A stretch of 9,102 nucleotides of DNA, from NCBI GenBank assembly GCA_946480605.1, contig CAMLKW010000183.1, positions 1-9,102 on the forward strand, read 5' to 3'. The position numbers were made by a program, and so were the translations under genes. Shown piece by piece: positions 1-6,387 of the stretch. The notes under the pieces were generated by a model. That model was not told the DNA's origin, made no database searches, and was given only the letters and a program-made list of their open reading frames with translations. This stretch comes from an uncultured Roseateles sp. (GTDB lineage Bacteria > Pseudomonadota > Gammaproteobacteria > Burkholderiales > Burkholderiaceae). How positions within the stretch are numbered: position 1 is the stretch's first letter; each line of letters begins with the position of its first letter.

Positions 1-294
1 CTCGGCATCTGCGGCACTCCGCACCGGATGATCGCTGTCGAGAAAGCGCGGCACTTCCCGAACATCGACCGCAGCTTCACGATCTCGGTCTTCATGCCGG
101 CGCAACTGGGCATCGTGGAGGGCTCGATCGTGGTGAGCCTGGTCGGCGCCCTGATCGGCTTCCCCTGCATCTCGATGTGGGCGCTGTTCGGCAGCTGGAT
201 CGGCCGCCTCCTGAAGAGCCCGGCGCGGCGGCGCGTCTTCAATGCCATCATGGCCGCCTCGCTCGCCCTGCTGGCCGTGATGCTGCTGCGCTGA
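1..294 (+). CDS. LysE/RhtB-family exporter, C-terminal fragment (5' end outside window)
   Basis: This open frame enters from the left edge and encodes 97 residues before TGA. LysE/RhtB proteins are inner-membrane exporters of amino acids and related small molecules, usually about 205 residues with six membrane segments, so roughly the last half is present. Fragment residues 41-97 fit the family well: a hydrophobic helix, then FPCISMWALFG (54-64), an Arg/Lys-rich turn with SPARRRVFN, and a final hydrophobic helix ending in LLR. The family's N-P-K-[AG]-W segment should fall near fragment residues 18-25, but that stretch reads FPNIDRSF, so this is a divergent member or has a damaged segment. The stop overlaps the next gene's ATG by one base (TGATG), pointing to one transcript and coupled translation. 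Substrate cannot be told. The family call rests on the C-terminal half. Confidence 0.66.
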   Translation, partial: LGICGTPHRMIAVEKARHFPNIDRSFTISVFMPAQLGIVEGSIVVSLVGALIGFPCISMWALFGSWIGRLLKSPARRRVFNAIMAASLALLAVMLLR

Positions 295-1748
295 TGTTCT
301 CCCTCGACCGCGACTCATCCACCCCGCTGGCCGACCAGATCGAGCAGCGCCTGCGCGCGCTGATGAGCAGCACGCAACTGCCACCCGGCGCGCGGCTGAC
401 ATCCATCCGCCAGTTGGCGACGCGGCTGGGCGTCAGCCCCAACACGGTGGTGGCCGCCTATGACCGGCTGGTGGCCGACGGGCTCATCGACTCGCGCGGC
501 ACGGCCGGCTTCTTCGTCGCCGACGGCCCGGCCGATGCAATGCCGGACGCCATCCGCGTCGAAGCCGGCGAGGAGCAGGACGCCGTGTGGCTGGCCCAGC
601 AGGCCAACGACCAGAAGGCCGGCGTGCTGCTGGCCAGCAGCGGCGCCCTGCCCGCCGCCTGGCTGGAAGACGCCATCCCCGCCGCCGCCGTGCAGCGCGG
701 CCTGGCACGCGCCAATGCCGGCATGGCCACGCGCTGCCCGCCGCAAGGCCTGCCCGAGCTGCGCGAGCGCATCGCCACGCTGCTGCGCAGCCAGGGTATC
801 GCGGTGGACGCCGGCCGCGTGCTGACCACCTACGGCGGCACCCAGGCCATCGACCTGATCTGCCGCGCCTTGCTGCGCCCCGGCGACGCGGTGGCCGTGG
901 AAACGCCGGGCTACTTCCTGCTGTTCGACCGGCTGCGCCAGGCGGGCGTGCGCATCCTGCCCGTCGAACGCCGGCCAGACGGCATCGCGCTGGAGCAACT
1001 GGACACCGTCTGCACGCAGCACCGACCACGGCTGCTGTTCCTGCAGAGCGTGCTGCACAACCCCACCGGCTGGGGCAGCACCGCCGCCAACCTGCACCGC
1101 GTGCTGATGCTGGCGCAGCGGCACGACCTGCTGATTGCCGAGGACGACGTGCAGGGCCACTTCCACCCCGGCGCGCCCACGCGCCTGGCGCAGCTGTCGG
1201 GGCTGGAGCGCGTCATCTACTACTCCAGCTTCTGCAAGGCCATGAGCCCGGCGCTGCGGCTGGGCTACATGGCGGCCGAGCCGGCACTGATCCGGGCGCT
1301 GCTGCGCGAGAAGATCGTCTCGGTGCTGACGACGCCGGCGCTGAACGAATGCGTGCTGCTGGAGGCGCTGGCCGCCGGCCGCTGGCGCAAGCACCTGGAC
1401 CGCCTGCAGCAACGCCTGGCCCAGGCCCGCGGCGCCGCCATGCAGCAGTTGCAGGATGCGGGCGTGCGGCTGGAGCATCCCGGCGAGGGCGGGCTGTTCC
1501 TGTGGGGCGCGCTGCCGGCTGGTGTGGATGTGGACGCGGTGGTGAAGGACGCCTTCCGCAACGGCATCCTGCTGGTGCGCGGTGCCACCTTCGCCGCCGA
1601 CGGCGCACGTGATCCGCACATCCGCTTCAACGTGGCCTTCGCCCAGCCGCCGCGGCTGGCGCAGTACCTGCGCGAGCAACTCAGCGCGGCCACCAGCACA
1701 CAGCGAGCACTCGATCGGGCGCGCAGCGCTAGCCCGGCAGCACGCTGA
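294..1748 (+). CDS. MocR-type transcriptional regulator: GntR winged helix fused to PLP-binding aminotransferase-like domain
   Basis: The protein has 484 residues, normal for MocR/PdxR regulators. Residues about 10-75 form a GntR winged helix (LTSIRQLATRLGVSPNTVVAAYDRL, split over residues 35-59, with a GLIDSRGTAGFFV wing). Residues about 110-465 form a fold-type-I aminotransferase domain with ETPGYF (203-208), HNPTG (255-259, Asn256), EDD (283-285) and the PLP-Schiff-base lysine Lys315 in SSFCKAMSP, followed by LRLGY. Arg444 in HIRFN fits the carboxylate-binding Arg. Such proteins sense PLP or amino-group ligands and usually act as regulators, not enzymes. The ATG at 294 is chosen because it starts the domain and overlaps the exporter stop; no Shine-Dalgarno is visible, consistent with coupling. 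An in-frame upstream extension to 177 would lie inside the exporter. The exporter is a plausible target (inference). The last 20 bases overlap the 3' end of the opposing MOSC gene. Confidence 0.93.
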   Translation: MFSLDRDSSTPLADQIEQRLRALMSSTQLPPGARLTSIRQLATRLGVSPNTVVAAYDRLVADGLIDSRGTAGFFVADGPADAMPDAIRVEAGEEQDAVWLAQQANDQKAGVLLASSGALPAAWLEDAIPAAAVQRGLARANAGMATRCPPQGLPELRERIATLLRSQGIAVDAGRVLTTYGGTQAIDLICRALLRPGDAVAVETPGYFLLFDRLRQAGVRILPVERRPDGIALEQLDTVCTQHRPRLLFLQSVLHNPTGWGSTAANLHRVLMLAQRHDLLIAEDDVQGHFHPGAPTRLAQLSGLERVIYYSSFCKAMSPALRLGYMAAEPALIRALLREKIVSVLTTPALNECVLLEALAAGRWRKHLDRLQQRLAQARGAAMQQLQDAGVRLEHPGEGGLFLWGALPAGVDVDAVVKDAFRNGILLVRGATFAADGARDPHIRFNVAFAQPPRLAQYLREQLSAATSTQRALDRARSASPAAR

Positions 1749-2226
1749 CGACGTCGCCCACGCGGATGGCGCCGCCTTCCAGGACGCGCGCCGTCACGCC
1801 GCCATGGCCGCGCATGGCGGCATAACCGCCGGGGCCGATGACGGCCTCCATGCGCGAGCAGGGATGGCAGGGGCCCACGATCTGGATCACCGCCTCGCCC
1901 ACGCGCAGGCTGGCATTCTTCAGCGACAGCAGGTTCAGCCCCGACACCACCAGGTTGCGCCGCAGGTCGACCGGATCGACGGCGCCTGTGCGCGCGAACG
2001 CCGCGATCAGCGGCAGGTGTTCCTGCTGGATCAGCGTGACCTGCCGCGTGGACAGCTCCGCCTCGCCACGCCGGCCCAGGCGATCGTCGGCCAGGCCGAT
2101 GCCGGCCAGCGCCTGTGTCTCGTCCACCCGCCGTGCCGGATCGCGCGGTGCGCCGCGGACGACGATGACCTCGACGCGGCCCTGGATGTGGGCCGGCGGC
2201 GTCATGAGGTCGCGCAGGGTCTTCAA
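1729..2226 (-). CDS. MOSC domain-containing protein
   Basis: From the TTG start this encodes 165 residues. MOSC domains occur alone or at the C-terminus of molybdenum cofactor sulfurases and are thought to handle sulfur or molybdenum-cofactor ligands through a conserved Cys. Seen here: a core from GRVEVI (about 16) through [11 protein letters not shown] (61-71), [12 protein letters not shown] (91-102), [10 protein letters not shown] (118-127, with Cys120 and Cys123) and [15 protein letters not shown], ending [12 protein letters not shown]. The start is uncertain. TTG at 2226 overlaps the ybeY stop as TTGA and keeps an N-terminal LxxLM stretch that I recall in relatives; ATG at 2205 would give 158 residues. 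Neither has a clear Shine-Dalgarno. It is the last gene of a phoH-ybeY-MOSC operon, a place often held by corC/ybeX. Its 3' end overlaps the opposing MocR gene by 20 bases. Exact substrate is unknown. Confidence 0.87.
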   Translation of the reverse strand: MKTLRDLMTPPAHIQGRVEVIVVRGAPRDPARRVDETQALAGIGLADDRLGRRGEAELSTRQVTLIQQEHLPLIAAFARTGAVDPVDLRRNLVVSGLNLLSLKNASLRVGEAVIQIVGPCHPCSRMEAVIGPGGYAAMRGHGGVTARVLEGGAIRVGDVVSVLPG

Positions 2227-2669
2227 GGCGCCCGTCGGTAGGGGTCGGGCACGCCGAGCGCCGCGAGGATCTCGGTCTCGCGGGCCTCCATGCACTCGGC
2301 CTCGTCGTCGGCCTCGTGGTCGTAGCCCTGGGCATGCAGCGTGCCGTGAACCAGCAGGTGGGCGTAGTGGTCCAGCAGCGGGATGCCCATCTCGGCGGCC
2401 TCGCGCTCCACGACCTCGGCGCAGATGATGAGGTCGGCGCCCACGACCGGCTCGTGCGCGTAGTCGAAGGTCAGCACGTTGGTCGCGTAGTCCTTGCCGC
2501 GGTAGTCGCGGTTCAGCGCGCGGCCTTCCTCGGCATCGACGATGCGCACCGCGATCTCGCCCGGCAGCTCCAGCGCGGCGCGGACGAAGCGTTGCACCTT
2601 GTGGCGCGGCAGCAGCGCGCGGTGGCGCGGGTCGGCGAACTGCAGGGACAGGGTCAACTCGGGCTTCAT
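2223..2669 (-). CDS. ybeY: YbeY endoribonuclease / rRNA maturation factor
   Basis: YbeY is a zinc-dependent endoribonuclease needed for 16S rRNA 3'-end maturation and late 70S ribosome quality control in the cytoplasm. The 148-residue protein has the usual length and both family signatures. The first is [17 protein letters not shown] (52-68), with Arg57 matching the conserved catalytic-site Arg. The second is the metal-binding [11 protein letters not shown] (108-118), with His108, His112 and His118 in the H-x3-H-x5-H pattern. The start ATG overlaps the stop of the upstream phoH-like gene as ATGA, so the two are translationally coupled, and a purine-rich AAGGG inside the end of phoH gives a possible ribosome site. 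The stop overlaps the TTG proposed for the MOSC gene. The phoH-ybeY order is widely conserved in Proteobacteria and supports the call. Nothing in the gene looks damaged. Confidence 0.97.
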   Translation of the reverse strand: MKPELTLSLQFADPRHRALLPRHKVQRFVRAALELPGEIAVRIVDAEEGRALNRDYRGKDYATNVLTFDYAHEPVVGADLIICAEVVEREAAEMGIPLLDHYAHLLVHGTLHAQGYDHEADDEAECMEARETEILAALGVPDPYRRAP

Positions 2670-3634
2670 GATTCACGCCCTTCGCGCTTGGCGCGCGCTT
2701 CGTAGGCCTCGACGATGCGGGCCACCAGCGGATGGCGCACGACGTCGGCGCTGGTGAAGCGCGTCATCGCGATGCCCTTGACCTTGGCCAGCACGCGCTC
2801 CGCGTCGACGAGCCCGGACAGCACGCCGCGCGGCAGGTCGATCTGGCTGGTGTCGCCGGTGACGACGCAGCGGCTGCCGAAGCCGATGCGGGTCAGGAAC
2901 ATCTTCATCTGCTCGGGCGTGGTGTTCTGCGCTTCGTCCAGGATGACGAAGGCGTGGTTCAGCGTGCGGCCGCGCATGAAGGCCAGCGGCGCGACCTCCA
3001 GCTGGCCTTTCTCGAAGGCCTTGGTGACGCGGTCGAAGCCCAGCAGGTCGTACAGCGCGTCGTACAGCGGGCGCAGGTAGGGGTCGACCTTCTGCGTCAG
3101 GTCACCGGGCAGGAAACCCAGGCGCTCGCCGGCTTCCACGGCCGGGCGGGTCAGGATGATGCGCTGCACGGTCGAGCGCTCCAGCGCGTCCACCGCGCAG
3201 GCGACGGCCAGGAAGGTCTTGCCGGTGCCGGCCGGGCCGAGGCCGAAGGTGATGTCGTGCGACAGGATCTGCTGCAGGTACTGGTGCTGGCGTGGCGTGC
3301 GGGCGGACAGGTCGGCGCGACGGGTGCGCAGCACCAGCGCGTCGTCGCTGGCAGCCTTGGCGGGCTCGGGCGTCTTGGCCTCCACCAGGGCCAGCTGCAG
3401 CGTCTCGGCGGACAGCGGCCGGCGCGCACGCTCGTACAGCGCCTCCAGCAGCTTCTGCGCACGCTCGGCGGCGGCCTTGGCGCCGTTGACGCGGAACTCG
3501 GCATCGCGGCGCGTGATCTTCACGCCCAGGGCGGCCTCGATCTCGCGCAGGTGCGCGTCCAGGCTGCCGCAGACGCGGGCCAGGCGGGTGTTGTCGGCGG
3601 GTTCGAGAGCGAATCGCAGGATCACGGTGTTCAC
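2666..3634 (-). CDS. PhoH-like P-loop ATPase (PhoL/YbeZ type)
   Basis: This 322-residue protein is the cytoplasmic PhoH/YbeZ-type ATPase that accompanies ybeY and is linked to RNA metabolism. An N-terminal small domain (about 5-75, LRFALEP...[24 protein letters not shown]) resembles a KH-like nucleic-acid-binding module. After a variable linker comes the ATPase: Walker A GPAGTGKT (133-140), [17 protein letters not shown] (161-177), Walker B VILDEAQN (230-237) and the sensor-like TGD (259-261), ending in a basic tail. The start is a judgement: GTG at 3634 gives VNTVILRF, while GTG at 3625 gives VILRF and matches the usual short MILR-type N-terminus of relatives. Neither has a clear Shine-Dalgarno. 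An ATG at 3742 would run into the divergent kinase gene and is rejected. The gene heads the phoH-ybeY-MOSC operon, with 77 bases to the kinase start. Confidence 0.94.
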   Translation of the reverse strand: MNTVILRFALEPADNTRLARVCGSLDAHLREIEAALGVKITRRDAEFRVNGAKAAAERAQKLLEALYERARRPLSAETLQLALVEAKTPEPAKAASDDALVLRTRRADLSARTPRQHQYLQQILSHDITFGLGPAGTGKTFLAVACAVDALERSTVQRIILTRPAVEAGERLGFLPGDLTQKVDPYLRPLYDALYDLLGFDRVTKAFEKGQLEVAPLAFMRGRTLNHAFVILDEAQNTTPEQMKMFLTRIGFGSRCVVTGDTSQIDLPRGVLSGLVDAERVLAKVKGIAMTRFTSADVVRHPLVARIVEAYEARAKREGRES

Positions 3635-3673
3635 GAAAAGAGCAGTGACGGGATTGTCGCTGGTGCATTCACC

Positions 3674-3685
3674 GGCGCCGGCGCC
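3674..3685. repeat. 12-bp GC palindrome (tandem GGCGCC) in the phoH/kinase divergent region
   Basis: Two adjacent GGCGCC hexamers form a perfect 12-bp palindrome near the middle of the 77-base divergent intergenic region, about 40 bases from the proposed phoH start and 27 bases from the kinase ATG. It is placed where a shared operator could sit, but it is pure G/C in a GC-rich genome, so chance is a real explanation. No second copy was noticed in the other intergenic regions. Confidence 0.3.
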
Positions 3686-3697
3686 CCTCGGCTCCCT

Positions 3698-3703
3698 CAC
3701 AAT
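3698..3703 (+). promoter_or_regulatory. Candidate -10 element (CACAAT) for the kinase gene
   Basis: CACAAT ends eight bases before the kinase ATG at 3712. The spacing would put a transcription start at or within a few bases of the ATG, giving an mRNA with almost no leader, and no Shine-Dalgarno is visible before this ATG. No convincing -35 hexamer stands 16-18 bases upstream. On the other strand a GACAAT (3658-3653) stands 18 bases before the proposed phoH start and is an equally weak -10 candidate for that operon. Confidence 0.3.
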
Positions 3704-3711
3704 GCCGGCCC

Positions 3712-5124
3712 ATGAAATCCAAGACCGCGTCGGCGGCCGCAATGCCGCGGCGCCTGCGCCCTTCCCCGTTGATCGCCGTGGCGCTGCTGAGCCCGGCCCT
3801 GGCCCAGGCTCAGAGCCTGGCGGGCCCGGACTGGTCCGGCACCGTGCGCGGCTGGGTGGCCGCGATGCTGGCGCTGATGGCCACCGTGGTGGGCCTGATC
3901 TCCAGCCTGCATCCGCGCGAGCGCCCGGCCCACTTCCTGATCGGCATGATGCTGAGCTGGGTGGTGCTGCGCGCGGCCACCGTGCCCAGCGCCGCCGGCC
4001 TGCGCCCGCTGCTGATGACGCTGCTGGTGCTGTGCGGCGTGCAGTACCTGCTGCGGCAGATGAACTGGAAGCGCGACTGGATCGACTACGCGCTGCTGAT
4101 CCAGTGCCTGGTGGTGCCGGCCAGCCTGCTGCTGTCGGGCGGGCAGGTCGGCCTGCTGGGCTGGATCTGGCACGACGTGCTGAGCCTGGAGCTGATCGCG
4201 GCCATGGGCTGGGCGCTGTGGCTGCGCTGGCGGCGGCTGAAGGAGCAGCCCGATGCAGAGTCGGTCCAGGACTTCCGGCTGATGCGGGTGCTGCTGCCGC
4301 CCACCATGCTGGCCCTGCTGGCCGACATGCTGCTGGTGCTGGTCAACGAGCCGCTGTGGCAGATCGCCTCGCCGTGGCTAACGCTGACCCTGCCGCTGCT
4401 GATGCTGGCGCTGGGCCTGCAGTTGGTGAACGACGTGGCGCAGGCGCGCGTCGATGCCGAGAAGCGCACCGCCGCGCTGGAGCAACGCATGGCCGATCGC
4501 ATCGCCGAGGTCGAGCGCAGCCACAGCCAGCTGGCCGAGCAGAAGCTGGAGCAGGTCACCGAGCGCGAGCGCAAGCGCATCGCCGCCGACCTGCACGACG
4601 ACCTGGGCGCCAAGCTGCTGACCATCGTGCACACCAGCGAGTCCGACCGCATCTCCACGCTGGCCCGCGAGGCGCTGGAGGAGATGCGCCTGTCCGTGCG
4701 CGGCCTGACGGGCAAGCCGGTCCACCTGATCGATGCCATGGGCGACTGGCGCGCCGAGGTCGTCTCGCGGCTGGGCCAGGCCAACATCCTGGCCGAGTGG
4801 AAGAGCCCGGCCGAGGACATCGAGCACACCTTCCAGGCCCGCTCCTATGTGCAGACCACGCGCATCCTGCGCGAGTCGGTGAGCAACATCATCAAGCACA
4901 GCGGCGCCACGAACGCGACGATTTCGGCCGCGGTGCAGGACGGCGACTTCATCCTGACCATCCAGGACAACGGGCAAGGCATCCCGACCGAACTGGACGG
5001 CCGGTTGGACCGCGGCCACGGCATGGCGAGCATGAAGTCACGCGCCAAGCAAATGCATGGCCAGTGCCTGGTCGAATCCGGCCCCGGCTGGGGTACTGTC
5101 ATCCGTCTGACGATTCCGCTCTAG
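3712..5124 (+). CDS. Membrane-bound NarL-family sensor histidine kinase (HisKA_3 + HATPase_c)
   Basis: The protein has 470 residues. Residues 1-34 look like a Sec signal or first membrane segment (basic start, hydrophobic core, SPALAQA), followed by about seven hydrophobic segments up to residue 238. I recognise no known sensor domain in this part. A charged, probably coiled-coil linker (240-290) leads to the HisKA_3 H-box ERKRIAADLHDDLG with phospho-acceptor His295. The ATPase domain shows RESVSNIIKHSGAT (387-400, N-box Asn392), DNGQGI (419-424) and GHGMASM (435-441), and ends at GTVIRLTIPL. The kinase should phosphorylate the regulator encoded 16 bases downstream. Two oddities: the helical hairpin from His295 to the EEMR motif (323-326) is short, and Ala300 replaces the usual Gln/His of the DxxxQ phosphatase motif. 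The ATG at 3712 has no Shine-Dalgarno. The signal sensed is unknown. Confidence 0.94.
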   Translation: MKSKTASAAAMPRRLRPSPLIAVALLSPALAQAQSLAGPDWSGTVRGWVAAMLALMATVVGLISSLHPRERPAHFLIGMMLSWVVLRAATVPSAAGLRPLLMTLLVLCGVQYLLRQMNWKRDWIDYALLIQCLVVPASLLLSGGQVGLLGWIWHDVLSLELIAAMGWALWLRWRRLKEQPDAESVQDFRLMRVLLPPTMLALLADMLLVLVNEPLWQIASPWLTLTLPLLMLALGLQLVNDVAQARVDAEKRTAALEQRMADRIAEVERSHSQLAEQKLEQVTERERKRIAADLHDDLGAKLLTIVHTSESDRISTLAREALEEMRLSVRGLTGKPVHLIDAMGDWRAEVVSRLGQANILAEWKSPAEDIEHTFQARSYVQTTRILRESVSNIIKHSGATNATISAAVQDGDFILTIQDNGQGIPTELDGRLDRGHGMASMKSRAKQMHGQCLVESGPGWGTVIRLTIPL

Positions 5125-5130
5125 ATTTCC

Positions 5131-5134
5131 GAGG
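5131..5134 (+). promoter_or_regulatory. Shine-Dalgarno (GAGG) of the response regulator gene
   Basis: GAGG lies in the 16-base kinase-regulator gap, six bases before the ATG at 5141. This is good ribosome-binding spacing. It fixes that ATG as the start and indicates independent initiation on a shared kinase-regulator mRNA. Confidence 0.55.
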
Positions 5135-5140
5135 CCCCTC

Positions 5141-5794
5141 ATGAACCACATCCTGCTGCTCGAAGACATCCCGGAGATCCGCGCCTGGCTGAAGGCGCTG
5201 GTCAAGCAGGTGTTCGCCAACGCCCAGATCACCGAGTGCTCGCGCGTGCAGGATGCGCTGTCGCTGGTCAACGGCCAGCGCTTCACACTGGCGCTGCTGG
5301 ACCTGGGCCTGCCGGACGGTTCGGGCGTCGAGGTCATCGCCGCGCTGCGCGAGAAGCAGCCGGAGGTGCAGTCGGTCATCGTCACCATCCATGACGACGA
5401 CGAACACCTGTTCCCGGCGCTGCAGGCCGGCGCCTTCGGCTATCTGCTGAAGGAGCAGTCCCGCGAGCTGCTGGTGGAGCAGCTGCAGCGCATGAGCCAG
5501 GGCGAGCCGCCGCTGTCGCCGTCGATCGCGCGCAAGGTCATCGCCTACTTCGCGGCCCAGGCCAAGCCCAGCTCGCAGGCGCTGCTGCACGAGGTGTCGC
5601 TGACCGACCGCGAGACCGAGGTGCTGTTGCGCGTGGCCAAGGGCTTCACGCTGCCCGAGATCGGCGTGCAGCTGGGCCTGTCGCGCCACACCATCGCCGA
5701 CTACGTGAAGCAGATCTACCGCAAGCTCAACGTGAGTTCGCGTGCCGAGGCCGCACTGGAAGCGCAGCGTCTGGGTTTGTTCGGTCGCAACTGA
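5141..5794 (+). CDS. NarL/FixJ-type response regulator (REC + LuxR HTH)
   Basis: This is a 217-residue DNA-binding response regulator, standard length for the NarL group. The receiver domain (1-118) has the acidic pair Glu8-Asp9 in LLEDIPE, the phospho-acceptor Asp54 in LLDLGLPDGSG, the switch Thr82 in VTIHDDD and Lys104 in GYLLKEQ. A linker leads to a LuxR-type helix-turn-helix (about 151-212) with LTDRETEVLLRVAKGFTLPE and the recognition region LGLSRHTIADYVKQIYRKLN, split over residues 178-197. All phosphorylation residues are present, so it should be a normal phospho-activated transcription factor paired with the upstream kinase. No direct target is evident next to it. It may regulate its own promoter at 3635-3711, or ruvAB 27 bases downstream, but neither is shown by the sequence. 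Confidence 0.95.
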   Translation: MNHILLLEDIPEIRAWLKALVKQVFANAQITECSRVQDALSLVNGQRFTLALLDLGLPDGSGVEVIAALREKQPEVQSVIVTIHDDDEHLFPALQAGAFGYLLKEQSRELLVEQLQRMSQGEPPLSPSIARKVIAYFAAQAKPSSQALLHEVSLTDRETEVLLRVAKGFTLPEIGVQLGLSRHTIADYVKQIYRKLNVSSRAEAALEAQRLGLFGRN

Positions 5795-5803
5795 GGCTGA
5801 GCC

Positions 5804-5821
5804 GGCCCGGATAATCGGGCC
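5804..5821 (+). promoter_or_regulatory. ruvA start-site element: perfect 6-bp inverted repeat around a GATAAT -10-like hexamer
   Basis: GGCCCG (5804-5809) and CGGGCC (5816-5821) are exact inverted copies, and the six bases between them are GATAAT, one mismatch from the -10 consensus. The right arm touches the ruvA ATG at 5822. If GATAAT is the -10, transcription would begin at about the ATG, giving a leaderless ruvAB mRNA, which fits the lack of a Shine-Dalgarno. In read-through mRNA from the kinase operon the same bases could fold into a hairpin with a GAUAAU loop abutting the start codon. No good -35 is seen. Promoter function is inferred. Confidence 0.42.
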
Positions 5822-6387
5822 ATGATCGGAAGACTCAGCGGCGTCATCGCCGAAAAGACACCGCCCCAGGTGGTCATTGACGTGGCCGGAGTGGGCTACG
5901 AAGTGGACGTGCCGATGAGCACGTTCTTCAACCTGGGCCAACTCGGCGATCGCGCCGTGCTGCTGACCCACCTGACCGTGCGCGAGGACGCGCATCAGCT
6001 GTTCGGCTTCCTCACGCACGAAGAGCGCGCCACCTTCCGGCAACTCATCAAGATCAGCGGCGTCGGCCCCAAGATGGCGCTGGGCCTGCTGTCCGGCCTG
6101 TCCGTGTCCGAACTGGCCCAGGCCGTCTCCAGCCAGGAGGTCGGCCGGCTGACCAAGGTGCCCGGCATCGGCAAGAAGACCGCCGAGCGGCTGCTGCTGG
6201 AATTGAAGGGCAAGCTGGGGCCGGACCTGGCCCTGCCCGCCACGGTCACCAACGACGCCCAGGCCGACATCCTGCAGGCCCTCGTGGCGCTGGGCTACAG
6301 CGAGAAGGACGCCGCCGCGGCTTTGAAGGCGCTGCCGCCCGACGTCGGCGTCAGCGAAGGCATCAAGCTGGCGCTGAAGAAGCTGTC

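Noticed and set aside
177..293. Extension of the MocR regulator to an ATG at 177
   Set aside because: The added 39 residues are an out-of-frame reading of the exporter; the GntR domain starts at the ATG at 294.
315..1679. Long minus-strand frame (454 codons) opposite the MocR gene
   Set aside because: It is rich in Gln, His, Arg, Ala and Gly with no domain, and lies wholly antisense to a gene with clear motifs. Such open antisense frames are expected at this GC content.
1265..2335. 356-codon minus-strand frame crossing MocR, MOSC and ybeY
   Set aside because: It overlaps three well-supported genes in a different frame and has Arg/Pro/Gly-rich low-complexity composition.
1729..2676. MOSC gene extended to an ATG at 2676
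   Set aside because: The extra 150 codons are an out-of-frame copy of ybeY and resemble nothing; homology begins near 2226.
3635..3742. N-terminal extension of the phoH-like protein to an ATG at 3742
   Set aside because: It would cover the whole divergent promoter region and the first codons of the kinase gene, and the added residues have no family resemblance.
3156..5144. 662-codon plus-strand frame
   Set aside because: It crosses from antisense of the phoH-like gene into a wrong frame of the kinase. Its composition is Ala/Gly/Arg/Pro-rich and no motif is seen.
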